From positions 155,998 through 177,981 of the forward strand of contig CAMPET010000136.1 in the NCBI GenBank assembly GCA_946803715.1: a stretch of 21,984 nucleotides of DNA, read 5' to 3'. Source of the stretch: Beroe ovata. Lineage: Eukaryota > Ctenophora > Nuda > Beroida > Beroidae. How positions within the stretch are numbered: the stretch's first letter is position 1; each line of letters begins with the position of its first letter. This document shows, piece after piece, positions 8,527 through 17,408 of this stretch. The notes under the pieces were generated by a model, which searched no databases, was not told where the DNA came from, and worked only from the letters and a program-made list of their open reading frames with translations. A program made the translations under genes and the position numbers.

Positions 8527-8622
8527 CTGAGCACAAGATAATATATCACCATAATGACACCAGCGGTATCACCATATATGGTGTGACACGTGATCTCTCT
8601 CCATATATGGTAAGATGTGTAC

Positions 8623-8714
8623 CTGGAAGAGAGTAAGGTCATCTCTGGCTACACTGACAGTGTTACTCTGTTTTATCTTCGTACACCAGTCTTCCTCTTC
8701 ATCTTCCTTGTCAG
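8623..8714 (-). CDS. ITPR: IP3R exon 7, copy B (split codon plus 30 codons)
   Basis: CT completes an alanine codon from exon 6, followed by DKEDEEEDW, CTKIKQSNTVSVARDD and LTLFQ. The end corresponds to the MSLAEVQ region of IP3R. The acidic first half belongs to the variable linker. The acceptor is TATACAG|CTGAC and the donor TTCCAG|GTACAC. Five differences from copy A, all synonymous. Exons 6 and 7 together are 192 bp, so skipping both would keep the frame. Confidence 0.87.
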
Positions 8715-9135
8715 CTGTATAGAGAGATTATCATGTCATATCGCTTTGTGAAGTAATGTTTCATGGGCATTCATTATTGCCATGGACTGCAACTTTATCA
8801 TATCCGAGGCCACTCAAATCTCGAGTTATGGCCCCACGGTTGCTAGGTTAATGGCAACATTTCCCATTTTTTCCGATGGCATGGGAAATTTATCATTATA
8901 TTTATAGTAGTCTTTCGCGTTGCCATCTTCTATACTGCTTCACACCAATTTGACATATCAGCTCATTTACCAAGTTAAGGTGACACATTCATGTGTCAAA
9001 TTTACAGTCTTTTCCCGATAACATCTCCATACCACTTTGTGACAGTGTCCGTGGTACCACCAGTAATTACCACGAGTGACAGGAATGAATTTCTGTCAGA
9101 GGTAGGGAACCTCATTAAAATACCAAGCAACTCAC

Positions 9136-9235
9136 CGTCATCGTCATTTCCCGAATCGTCCATCCCCGTTCCCGAGTTTTCCACGACACTGTCGCCATAG
9201 TAACGGCGCAGGAGGCGCATTCGTAGCGCCAGCGC
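9136..9235 (-). CDS. ITPR: IP3R exon 6, copy B (33 codons plus 1 base)
   Basis: Encodes ALALRMRLLRRYYGDSVVEN and then a Ser/Gly/Asp-rich tail ending GNDDD. RRYYGD matches the conserved NRYYGN of IP3R. The following tail falls in the family's poorly conserved linker and is acidic here. The donor is GACG|GTGAGT (phase 1). The acceptor AACAG|GCGCTG has a weak pyrimidine tract, so the exact start is less certain than the rest. Two differences from copy A, both synonymous. Confidence 0.85.
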
Positions 9236-9404
9236 CTGTTCAGTGAGATGTCATGTATGTGCGTTTTGACATGTGGGTGAATTGACATGTGTGTGGGCGC
9301 TTTGATATGACATATAACTTGTGGTTTGTGAAAACTGGTTGACAGCTAATACACAGCATGTGTCCACTGAATCACCTGCTCACGGACTAGGGTTCCATAC
9401 TTAC

Positions 9405-9665
9405 GTCTGGTGTGAACTGTAAGTTTGTTTTCATCATACATCGTATAGTGTTCAGCAGTCTGATAATCAAGTCCTCGTCAATATTCTCCAGCATTTTCTC
9501 ACAGTGGTTGATGAGTTTACTAACGAAACCCCCACCCGAACACTGCACTCTGCTCTCACTGTCCTCAGGGAAAAGTCGGTCTGGACGGTGCATCACGTCC
9601 ACTAGGACACTCTTCTCTGCCTCCACCTGGGGTCGCATTTCCTCCTCGAACAGACTTACTATGTC
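9405..9665 (-). CDS. ITPR: IP3R exon 5, copy B (87 codons)
   Basis: Encodes DIVSLFEEEMRPQVEAEK, then SVLVDVMHRPDRLFPED and CSGGGFVSKLINHCEKML. It aligns over its length with the vertebrate block that reads SVLVDVLHRPELLFPE and ESGGFICKLIKHT. The donor GAC|GTAAGT is consensus and the acceptor is ATCCCCAG|GACATAG. A second copy of the acceptor, with the first bases of the exon, lies 49 bp upstream in the intron. Five differences from copy A were counted, all synonymous. Confidence 0.95.
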
Positions 9666-9773
9666 CTGGGGATATTGATTGTTGGGGAGTGAGGAGTGGG
9701 GGAGTTACTATGTCCTGGGGATATTGAGGAGTGAGGAGTGTGGGAGTGTGTGAACAGCTGTGTACAGTCAGAG

Positions 9774-9867
9774 CTATTGTTGTCGTTAGTCGTTACGACT
9801 CGTAACGACAACAACAATAGCCTCCACAAATTATATCTCGTAACTTACGAGATATAGTTTGTGGAGG
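9774..9867. repeat. Double foldback insertion in intron 4/5, copy B
   Basis: Two adjacent hairpins. The first has arms 9774-9788 and 9803-9820, with an inner near-palindrome around GTCGTTACGA. The second has 23-base arms 9821-9843 and 9845-9867 with one mismatch and a one-base loop. Copy A at 4261-4300 has only the simple unfolded sequence, so about 57 bp are extra here. Confidence 0.8.
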
Positions 9868-9959
9868 CAGTGGAGTGTAGGCGGTGCAGTGGGTTACTCA
9901 GTAACGAGTACGATGGGCAGGATAAGTGGATGAAGAGGAGGGGTCGAGTGTGTCCGTAC

Positions 9960-10135
9960 CTGCAGTCCCTCTATGATAGTCCGGTAGTCCCTACTCCCCC
10001 CTAATCCTGATGGTCTCCTACTCCTGACTCTATCCATCCACTTGTTGCCGATCCGGTTCCCCAGTATAGACCGACTCAGGAGAGAGCTCATCTGTGCGTT
10101 CAGGTCCGCTGTTATCACTATCTTCCGCTCGTTAG
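9960..10135 (-). CDS. ITPR: IP3R exon 4, copy B (split codon plus 58 codons)
   Basis: Starts with CT completing an alanine codon, then NERKIVITADLNAQM, a basic stretch (RVRSRRPSG) and SRDYRTIIEGLQ. It corresponds to the IP3R segment containing the conserved SRDYRNIIERLQ. The acceptor is CCCAG|CTAAC and the donor CTGCAG|GTACGG, ending in phase 0. It differs from copy A at three synonymous sites. The flanking intron towards exon 5 carries foldback insertions not found in copy A. Confidence 0.92.
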
Positions 10136-10309
10136 CTGGGTCAGGTTAGTCATTAGAGGAGGCTTCAGGCTAACCATAGAGAAGGCTAACCATTTCGCAG
10201 GAAGGTCCTCATATTGATCGGAACTGATGTTATGGATGAGTGACAGTGGGAAAATCACTGTAATGCACTGAGCAAGTAAACAGTCATATCCCGATGCACT
10301 GTAAGCTGG

Positions 10310-10358
10310 CTGACCTCCATAGGTAGTGTCCTAATAGGGCACTACCTATGGAGATCAG
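10310..10358. repeat. Hairpin insertion in intron 3/4, copy B
   Basis: Arms of 22 bases (10310-10331 and 10337-10358, two mismatches) around TAATA, built on CTCCATAGGTAGTG. Copy A has only one arm (near 4712-4733). Confidence 0.8.
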
Positions 10359-11144
10359 CTGTCCTATGTCCTAATAACGGTCACAATTAGCAGAGGGAGC
10401 TATGTTCCTATCACGCGGCACTCGCAATCTCTGTGTCAACTCATGCTCATGACACATCGACACCCATCACCTACATATTGAAGTGAAAATACCAGGTTCT
10501 AGCTGTTTCCCCCCTAGTGTAATCCGTAGGGAAGTCACGGAACGCGGGTGAGGTGTAGTAGGGGGCAGCTAGGGAAACGTGTCTTCCACCAATTATCCTA
10601 TTATGTGATGAGTGCAATGACACTCTAAACATCATGAGTAGACGTGTGTGTGACTCTCATCCTAATTCGTACATTTCTGCGGGCGAATGATATCCATTAC
10701 ACAGCTACTCACGGGAAACTACAGTAACTACCAAGTATACTTTACGTACAACTTGCAAGTGTTTTGAATAATTATGTTCAAACACAATCCTATAACATTC
10801 CCGCACACGCAGACACACACACACGCACATATTATTTACTTTCGTAGTCGCACGATCACCACTGACTAAAGGAGAACCGAGAAACAAGGACTATATACAC
10901 TGCGTTTGTTATCGCTCATTCGACATTTCCCGCCGTCGTCGACGCCGCGCCATGGAACACTGATCCCGAGTTCCGTGCAACTTTACACGACTCGGTATAT
11001 TAGGTGATCCGCTCAATAGTATTATGTTCACTCGTAGTTGTTGACATTATAGAGTTGTATGTTGCTAAGCTATTGTGAGCTTTGCTTTTCACTATGAATC
11101 CCCCGCCTATCTGATTCTCAAAAAGTGATCTAAGTGCTGCCTAT

Positions 11145-11275
11145 CTCAGTTTTTCCAAATGATCTGCAAGTCTCAGTACGATCTCAGTCTCATGAGGTGA
11201 TCTGTGTCTCACCTATCTCAGTCTCATAAGGTGATCTGTGTCTCACCTATCTCAGTATCACGTAGTGAGTCTCAC
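11145..11275. repeat. Minisatellite carrying extra exon 3 donor sites (copy B)
   Basis: A shorter version of the copy A array. Two intronic TCTCACCTATCTCAG units precede the true donor, and unit number differs from copy A. Confidence 0.75.
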
Positions 11276-11396
11276 CTATCTCAGAGAGTGTCTTGATACA
11301 GTTTTCCACGTGGAACTTCTGTTCCCCTGACAACCAGTCACACCGACTCAACTGGAATGCTCCCTTCAGTAACCGCATGAACATCGGCTGTCGTGA
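11276..11396 (-). CDS. ITPR: IP3R exon 3, copy B (40 codons plus 1 base)
   Basis: Encodes SRQPMFMRLLKGAF...CDWLSGEQKFHVENCIKTLSE, collinear with the vertebrate IP3R segment that starts QPVFVQLLQGVF. The acceptor is CACTCAG|TCACGA and the donor GAGATAG|GTGAGAC, leaving one base of a split alanine codon completed by exon 4. The intron beyond the donor carries tandem copies of this same donor sequence. It differs from copy A at two bases, both synonymous. Confidence 0.92.
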
Positions 11397-11414
11397 CTGA
11401 GTGGGGAATCCGTT

Positions 11415-11460
11415 AGTGTATTCCCTGTATTGATATTAGTGTATTCCCTGTATTGATACC
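11415..11460. repeat. Tandem duplication in intron 2/3, copy B
   Basis: GTGTATTCCCTGTATTGATA occurs twice in tandem. Copy A has it once (near 5878-5896). Confidence 0.75.
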
Positions 11461-11612
11461 AAAAACGGCCAAAAACAAATTTACTGGAACACTAGTTAGT
11501 GTAACTTGTCTACTTTTCGACGTAGAATCCGAATCTGGTGGAATTTCTGAGCTAGCTCATGAGGAAATTGGTGAAAATCATAAGTTATTCCCAGATGTGA
11601 GCCACTGGTTAC

Positions 11613-11738
11613 CTGACTAGTGGAGCTGTCAGAGAAGGGGGAGGAGAAGAAAGAAGTGATGATCTGCATGACAGGAATTGTGACATAGTGTTCCAGTACT
11701 TGTTCATGACGTGTTGTCGGTCGTCCATTGTTTGACAC
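11613..11738 (-). CDS. ITPR: IP3R exon 2, copy B (42 codons)
   Basis: Encodes a segment with HEQVLEHYVT and IITSFFSSPFSDSS, matching the IP3R stretch in which FFSSPFSD is conserved. The acceptor is CTGCAG|GTGTC and the donor AGTCAG|GTAACC, phase 0 to 0. The first ten residues (VSNNGRPTTR) are the least conserved part. It differs from copy A at two third-codon positions, with no amino-acid change. Confidence 0.92.
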
Positions 11739-12627
11739 CTGCAGGGGGAAGAGAGAGTATCACTCACACACCTGATCATAATAACATGATAACATGATAA
11801 TGTTCTCAGCTGTCTAGTGTCTACGCGACATGATTTACTGTGCGAGTGATGCAATATATGATGCTCATTGCTCATATTACGGATATCTATAATAGAAGAG
11901 TTTCACTCTATTTCCACTATTCATAAGCCAGTTTGATATCCTAGTGCTAATGCTACCGCTGTAGACAATTCTTACATCTCTACGTCGTTGTAAGCAAGAT
12001 TAGCGGTGCTAGACGTACTAGCGCGCGCGGCTCATATATTTCACGCACTCTTCGACAACGACAAATAGAGTGCCCTATTATAACCGTACATGATTTGAGC
12101 TGTATGTTTGCATAATAGGTGTACTACCAAACAATCTACAGTACGTACTGAGTAGTCACAGTATCTAGGGAGTGCTGCTCGCAGGTTTGCTTGATTGAAG
12201 TTATATATCATTGAAACTTCTATGCAGTTTCTGCTCTTTCGGTACAGATAGTTTTGGGATTTTCATTTAATTCGTGAAGTTCTCGGAATTTCTTGGAATA
12301 GTAATTGGCTTATTTGAGCTGCAATGTTTGAATTTAGTGACAAAGTTGAATGCTCACTAAATCTCGCGTAAGAGATTACCATATTACGCTAAAGTATTAG
12401 GTAGTAGACCAGCAGGGCTAGATTTTACACAGTTCAATAAGCATAGACCGTAAGTGAGACTTGAGTGTGAGACATGAGTGTGAGACATGAGTGTGAGATA
12501 TGAGTGTGAGACTTGAGTGTGCGACATGAGTGAGACATGAGTGTTAGACTTGAGTGTGCGACATGAGTGAGACATGAGTGTTAGACATGAGTGTGAGACG
12601 TGAGTGGGACATGAGTGTGAGACTCAC
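11739..12627 (-). other. Intron between exons 1 and 2, copy B
   Basis: 889 bp. No coding signal. Contains ATAACATGATAACATGATA repeats near 11778-11800 and, at the exon 1 side, the minisatellite listed separately. Confidence 0.6.
12454..12626. repeat. 13-bp-unit minisatellite at the exon 1 donor
   Basis: Units of GTGAGACATGAGT and variants run for about 170 bp and end at the exon 1 donor (gene sense GTGAGTCTCACACTCATGTC). Copy A breaks off after about two units, at the N. Confidence 0.85.
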
Positions 12628-12702
12628 CAGCGAGACATCGACTAGGAAGTTCTCGAACAGTTCCCACATGTGATTACTCGTGTATATCTCCTTCATCTCG
12701 AC
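12628..12702 (-). CDS. ITPR: IP3R exon 1 of this window (25 codons)
   Basis: Encodes [13 protein letters not shown]...LFENFLVD, a near-invariant block of IP3 receptors at the start of the segment read here. The acceptor is a clean pyrimidine tract ending CCCCCAG and the donor is CTG|GTGAGTC. It starts and ends in phase 0. It is present once: copy A is cut off in the intron before it. The intron side of its donor runs directly into a 13-bp-unit minisatellite. The exon that should precede it (around the NFLNHCYVDTE block of vertebrate IP3R) was not found upstream in the window. Confidence 0.93.
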
Positions 12703-15700
12703 CTGGGGGAGGGGTGAATAGTCAAGCATGGTGAATATCATCGTAGTAGTAGTAGAGCTACTGAACACTAGTCAGCAATAATTAACTTCAATTTAGGTTC
12801 ATCGTATTTTCAATAATTGTTCCCCTGCCTCACAATTGCGAAGCCCTGTGATTATCGAATAATGGCGCTAATATGGTAACACATGCTGGCACAGCTACGG
12901 CCAATATGTGGATATCCCCGTACAGCCCGGAACAATGCTCTGAAGACGAGAACAATAGCTGAATGTCACAATTGCATACTGTTCATTCATCAATAATCAA
13001 AATGGACCGTTTATGAATGCTATAGCATTGAGCAATGAGTATGCTACAGATGGATGCACAATTTACTTACCACGCCAGATAACTTTTCTGTTGAGTATTT
13101 ACTTGCATACATGATGTATTACATCTAAAGTTACATCCAACCCTACTCGATTATACAATATACATAGGTATTTTGTTTGACTGATACCTATAGGATAGTC
13201 TTTATATCTTTATACATGGGCTAGAACCTGGCTCGGAAAGTGGCTCAGAAAGTGAGGTGGTTGCTGTGGCAAGCTGTGGTCTGAAACTATGCATAGAGAG
13301 TAATGACTAATGATCTAATGTGGCCTCTATAGGAATCATAGAGGTACTGTCATTCTGATGTTCCATCCCACATGATCGACTCTAAGACACTTACAGGGAA
13401 CCTCAGAGACACTCGAACGTCGTAACGTATCATTCGTTCTATAGTTGACCAAAGCAGCCCTATAACCGACCCCTGTCCACTTTCACACTTGGTACTCATG
13501 AGCGTGGACCCTCTAGCAGCCTTGGTTACGTGTCACCTCATACTCTTATAGTGTCTCAATCCGTCTAGTGACCAGTCTCCCCTCCTCTCCCTCCCTCGGC
13601 TATTTGTGACTGAGACTATTATATATAAGCTCCCACACGAACTTCATAATAATCAGGGAGCACCATACACATTCACTATCCCCCCTGTAATATTGTGGGA
13701 CAGCTGTAATTGTCAGACGGCATATTATTTAGCGGTGGCGCGGAGTGCAGCCATCAGCATATTGTTCCCCCATTATGTATCGTCAGCCGACTGTACTTGG
13801 TCGGTATGCAGCAGATTGTTATATAATCGTCATTAAGCACAGACCCATGTGCGAACTATATTCAGTTTCCATAGGGTCCAGTTCCAAATTGACAGTTCTC
13901 ATATGGATCTATTGTTTTCAACGAATTTTTCAACCTTCACATATTAATCCAAATAAATCCTCCCTAATACCCCCCTAATTATCCACTTGAAATAGGCTCA
14001 GGTACATGGTGGATGGCTCAGTTGCTAAGGACGATTTCCAATGTGAATGTCCTTCAAAATGTGACAGCGCCATTGGAACGCCATTTCAAGTGAGTCCTGT
14101 CCCGAATCTTCATATCACAATTCAATTGTATCACATCTCAAAACTACTCATGTCATGCAATTCTTCCCATTCATCAGGAGGTGGGCCTCACTAAATAATA
14201 ACATGCCTTGACCAAAAACCGTGGCAAATTTTCTGGACAATTGCACTGAAAGTGGCAACTGTATCATATAGCACTGAAATATATGCGTGTTGACCGGCAT
14301 GGTAGTTAACACCTACAGTTGTGGTGACATGTGTGCAGCAACCTGTACGGATGTTACAGTATGCGCATACAAAACAGATAGCGCGCACCAAAGTGCACAC
14401 AAGTTTTTACTTCTGGTCCTGAGACGACAGTGTTCCAGAAGCTCTGGTCGTCTCTTTGAACAATAGGTTTTGACTTCTCCATGTACGTTCATGAAACAAG
14501 AGTAAGCCTTACGTAGAGCCAAATTCATACATTCATTCTTAGACCTTACTTTGAGGACTCCTTATGACACCAAAAGAGAATTTGAGATATATAGGAACCA
14601 CGTCACTATTCAAGAGTCATACACCTCCTATAGTCTAAATCTATAAAAGCCGCTATGGCGGTGAGTTTTGCCAACATATTATGAAGTTGTGTTAATCAAA
14701 ACATAGCTATTACCGCTTCTTCAAAGTCGTTAACACTATAGCTGTAATAAGGGAAAAACTCAGTTATAATTTCGAAACTTTGCTTATCCCGTGCGCTTTG
14801 AAATTCCTTAGACCGGAGTAGGTTATAGAAACAAGTGCCATTCATAAAGTTGAATTGCACACTTCTCATTGGCAACGATTCTAACCATTTTGTACCTTTT
14901 TAATAGTCTTCCTGCTAGTAGTAATAACTTCTAAAAATATGTTTCCATACACTAGTACATACTAGTACATACTAGACATACTATAGACTGTGGCCTACAG
15001 AAAAAGTTGAAAAAGCTATTAAACTTATAAATTTTCCAAGATTCAATTTCACACAGCGACATTAGAGAGCGCATTTTGGTGAGGATTATAATAACGACCT
15101 GGATCAGCGTGTTACAGCGACAGCAGGATACGAATGTGCTAACAGCTGATATAGGTCAGGCGTGTATGTTGGAAAATCTGAATTTCAAGTAGAATCATAC
15201 GGAAGAACGTTAGAGCCATCAGGTGTGAGCAGATTAGAATTCCTATTTGCAGATACTTCATAAGTAGGGTTTCCCCCAGATATAATATACCTACGACTTG
15301 GTGGACTATGAGAACTTTATATTTGGTGTTGTCTTAGTGTCTTACCGTTGAACCGTGGATTCTTTCTTCAATCGAATCCATGGGTGTCCTGCAGGTGACT
15401 TATGAATTACGATTTTCCTATCGCTTAAGTTTGCTCGGGTGACCTTGATTAGGCCGCAAATTAGAATGATAGTTTGAATGGATATTGGACAGCCATCCGA
15501 TAATGAACCATATTAAACAACGCGTTCTATAAACAGAACCTGTAGTAGGCCGGTCATTCTCCAGCCTAATGGAGGAACTATGATAAGCACAATGACCCAA
15601 CTCCTCTCTATAAGTCATTGTTACCCTACTTATTATAGTGCAGCACATGTACACATTGCGTCATCACCAGCTATTGGTTGTTGCTCCCACTTCCTAAGAA

Positions 15701-16230
15701 TAGCTTTTCTTCATGATGCACGTCTTTCAAAATATGATATTGGGCCTATGCCATCTATATTATCTAAAACTCCAAAATATGAGTCAAATCATTGAGCATT
15801 GCAGTCAGTGAGACGATTGGACCAAACCAATCTCCAGTTCTCTTCCCAATAAAGTGCAGAAGAGCAAGAGTCCACATTCTGCCAGCTCGGCATAGTACAT
15901 TCGTACGTGAAACTTCAACTGTCAATTTGCTAACCCTTATTAGGATACTAATATACTAACTCGTGTCTTACTACTTACCACGTCTTGATAAAATATGCAG
16001 ATTGTTAAACAGGGTTTATACTCTAAGGTTTCCGCATCGTTTTTTATAATTCCAAAATTTTCAGCCCTCCTTTTTGTGTGAAGGCCAACGTGAGATTCAC
16101 CCACCTATAATTGTACCAGGCACAAGCCTGTACTGCTATAATATAGCTGCTGCGTGACTCGTTCACACGCTTTATGCAGCATTTTGATCACGCTCAAGTA
16201 TGGGTGATTGTTGATCATTTTGTTCAAAAT
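12703..16230. other. Unassigned 3.5 kb upstream of IP3R exon 1
   Basis: No receptor exon, RNA gene or recognised protein was found on either strand. Small features only: short ACTAGTACATACTAGTACAT repeats near 14950-14980 and random-looking ORFs of 60-77 codons. It may be a long first intron (in this window's numbering) or intergenic DNA. Confidence 0.5.
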
Positions 16231-16890
16231 ATTAATATTATATAAGGCGAAAATATTCATCTCTAATCAATGTACGTAGTGACGTAACGACCGTTTCGAT
16301 TTTACAATTCACATAATAGTCTCGTTCGGTGCTATGTTCAAACGTTACTGATTTGGCACTGATTTCGTATTGATTGGCGTTAATTGGTGTTAAGGATTCT
16401 AGAATATTGTCTACCCAATAAATCACCTCTTGACTCTTGGCAGCTCTCAAGGCCTAATTGACGCCAGTCGACGCCCAGGAAAACAAAGCTGGGGTGTGGC
16501 GCAGTTCATCCAAATAGTTCCCACGCTTCGAACTCCAGCACCAAAAACATAATCATAGAGGGGAGAAGGTGAGCCAGTCTGGATCTAATCAAATGCATCT
16601 TTGTGTGGAATCCAAACTATAAATCGAGAAGAAAAGGCAACGTAACAACAACTCAGCTCCAAGAGATTTTTGATGAATTTCTGACATTCCCAACTATCAG
16701 TCAAGTAGCATAACCTCAACAGGACCATCGTACCTACAGGATTTGTATCTCTAAAGGGCCACCAGACCATCATCACCAGAGGTACCTGCTACCCCCATCA
16801 CCGTCCCTACTATATCACCTAGTAGTCTAGAACCTGAACCACATCCAGAGCTACTCCCATCACAGATACCTCGAGTTGTGCTGTTGCTAG

Positions 16891-17012
16891 GAGATGAGCA
16901 ACAGTCTGGCTGGGGCGTCCTCCATGTTGGGGAGAAGACGATCATCAGTAGCCGCCATCTCCCTCCACAGCCTGTCTCTTCAGGGGATGGCATCATATGG
17001 CAGACTTAGCAG
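16891..17012 (+). CDS. Possible plus-strand exon, unrecognised
   Basis: Bounded by a good acceptor (GTGCTGTTGCTAG|GAG) and a good donor (CTTAGCAG|GTATGT). It reads EMSNSLAGASSMLGRRRSSV then AAISLHSLSLQGMASYGRLS. The Ser-rich, RRRSS-containing peptide has no family I recognise. A (GT)n run follows the donor directly. Overlapping open frames on both strands make chance a real possibility. Confidence 0.22.
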
Positions 17013-17020
17013 GTATGTGT

Positions 17021-17098
17021 GTATGTTTGTGTGTGTGTGTGTGTGTCAGTGTCTGTGTGTGTGTGTGTGTGTGTGTCTGTGTCTGTGTCAGTGTCTGC
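17021..17098. repeat. GT microsatellite with TCTGTGTCAGT variants
   Basis: Runs of GTGTGT interrupted by CAGTGTCTGTG units. Long ORFs reading VCVCV or THTHT across it are artefacts. Confidence 0.9.
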
Positions 17099-17294
17099 AC
17101 ATGATTTGGGGGACAACAGCTGGCGGATATCATGCAAGGTTCATGTGGGGTGACACACTCGTGTTGTCGGGTTGTGACCACTCAACACTGTTGAGTCAAC
17201 AGGTTTATAAAGTTTAACACGCAACGGGTATGTGTCCTGTCTGCTGAATATTATGAGGAGGAGTTTAAGGTCTCTGTAAACAGCACCACCACTA

Positions 17295-17408
17295 CAGTAC
17301 ATTGCCACTGCGCACACCACTGCGGTATTGTACACCACATCGCCACTGCGCACACCACTGCGGCACTGTACACCACATTGCCACTGCATACACCACTGCG
17401 GCATTGTA
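17295..17408. repeat. 38-bp tandem repeat, about three units
   Basis: Unit contains CATTGCCACTGCGCACACCA and CTGCGGTATTGTACACCA. Units differ at a few positions. The minus-strand open frame across it (VVCAVAMWC) follows from the repeat. Confidence 0.8.

Larger units (their letters stand above)
10136..11275 (-). other. Intron 3/4 of the receptor, copy B
   Basis: 1140 bp, alignable with 4557-5738. It includes a foldback at 10310-10358, an extra TCATTAGAGGAGGCT-type partial duplication near 10150-10190, and a CA run near 10808-10827. No exon seen. Confidence 0.6.
7655..12490. repeat. Duplicated segment, copy B (exons 2-10)
   Basis: Direct-orientation partner of 1970-6895. It continues without a gap into exon 1 and the unassigned upstream region, so it is the copy joined to the 5' part of the gene. 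Confidence 0.93.
444..12702 (-). other. ITPR: Inositol 1,4,5-trisphosphate receptor gene, central part, with exons 2-10 present twice
   Basis: IP3 receptors are very large tetrameric calcium channels of the ER membrane. They open on IP3 plus calcium, and the region seen here is the cytosolic regulatory/coupling part (RIH and RIH-associated domains) between the IP3-binding core and the pore. The identification rests on 14 minus-strand exons matching in order the vertebrate and fly IP3R as I know them, including [75 protein letters not shown] and TAQIE. These blocks distinguish it from ryanodine receptors. Exon phases chain without a break: all junctions are phase 0 except 3/4 and 6/7, which are phase 1. 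In coordinate order the assembled locus would splice exon 1, 2B-10B, 2A-10A, 11-14. The gene is partial at both ends of what can be seen. Confidence 0.95.
16231..17300. other. Unassigned region with several open stretches, none recognised
   Basis: Minus-strand 16238-16450 is open for 70 codons (VIYWVDNILESL, SLRTLIRDEYF) with no known match. Plus-strand 16757-17012 is open and proline-rich (PATPITVPTISPSSLEPEP). A plausible plus-strand exon, 16891-17012, overlaps it in another frame. None can be called a gene on sequence alone. Confidence 0.3.

Noticed and set aside
12454-12626. Regular repeats considered as a CRISPR array
   Set aside because: Units are 13 bp with no unique spacers, in an animal gene. 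This is a minisatellite.
14313-14528. Minus-strand frame containing ALRKAYSCFMN, considered as the missing IP3R exon before exon 1
   Set aside because: Only KAY..FMN resembles the expected block. The following conserved HCYxDTE is absent and no fitting splice sites were found.
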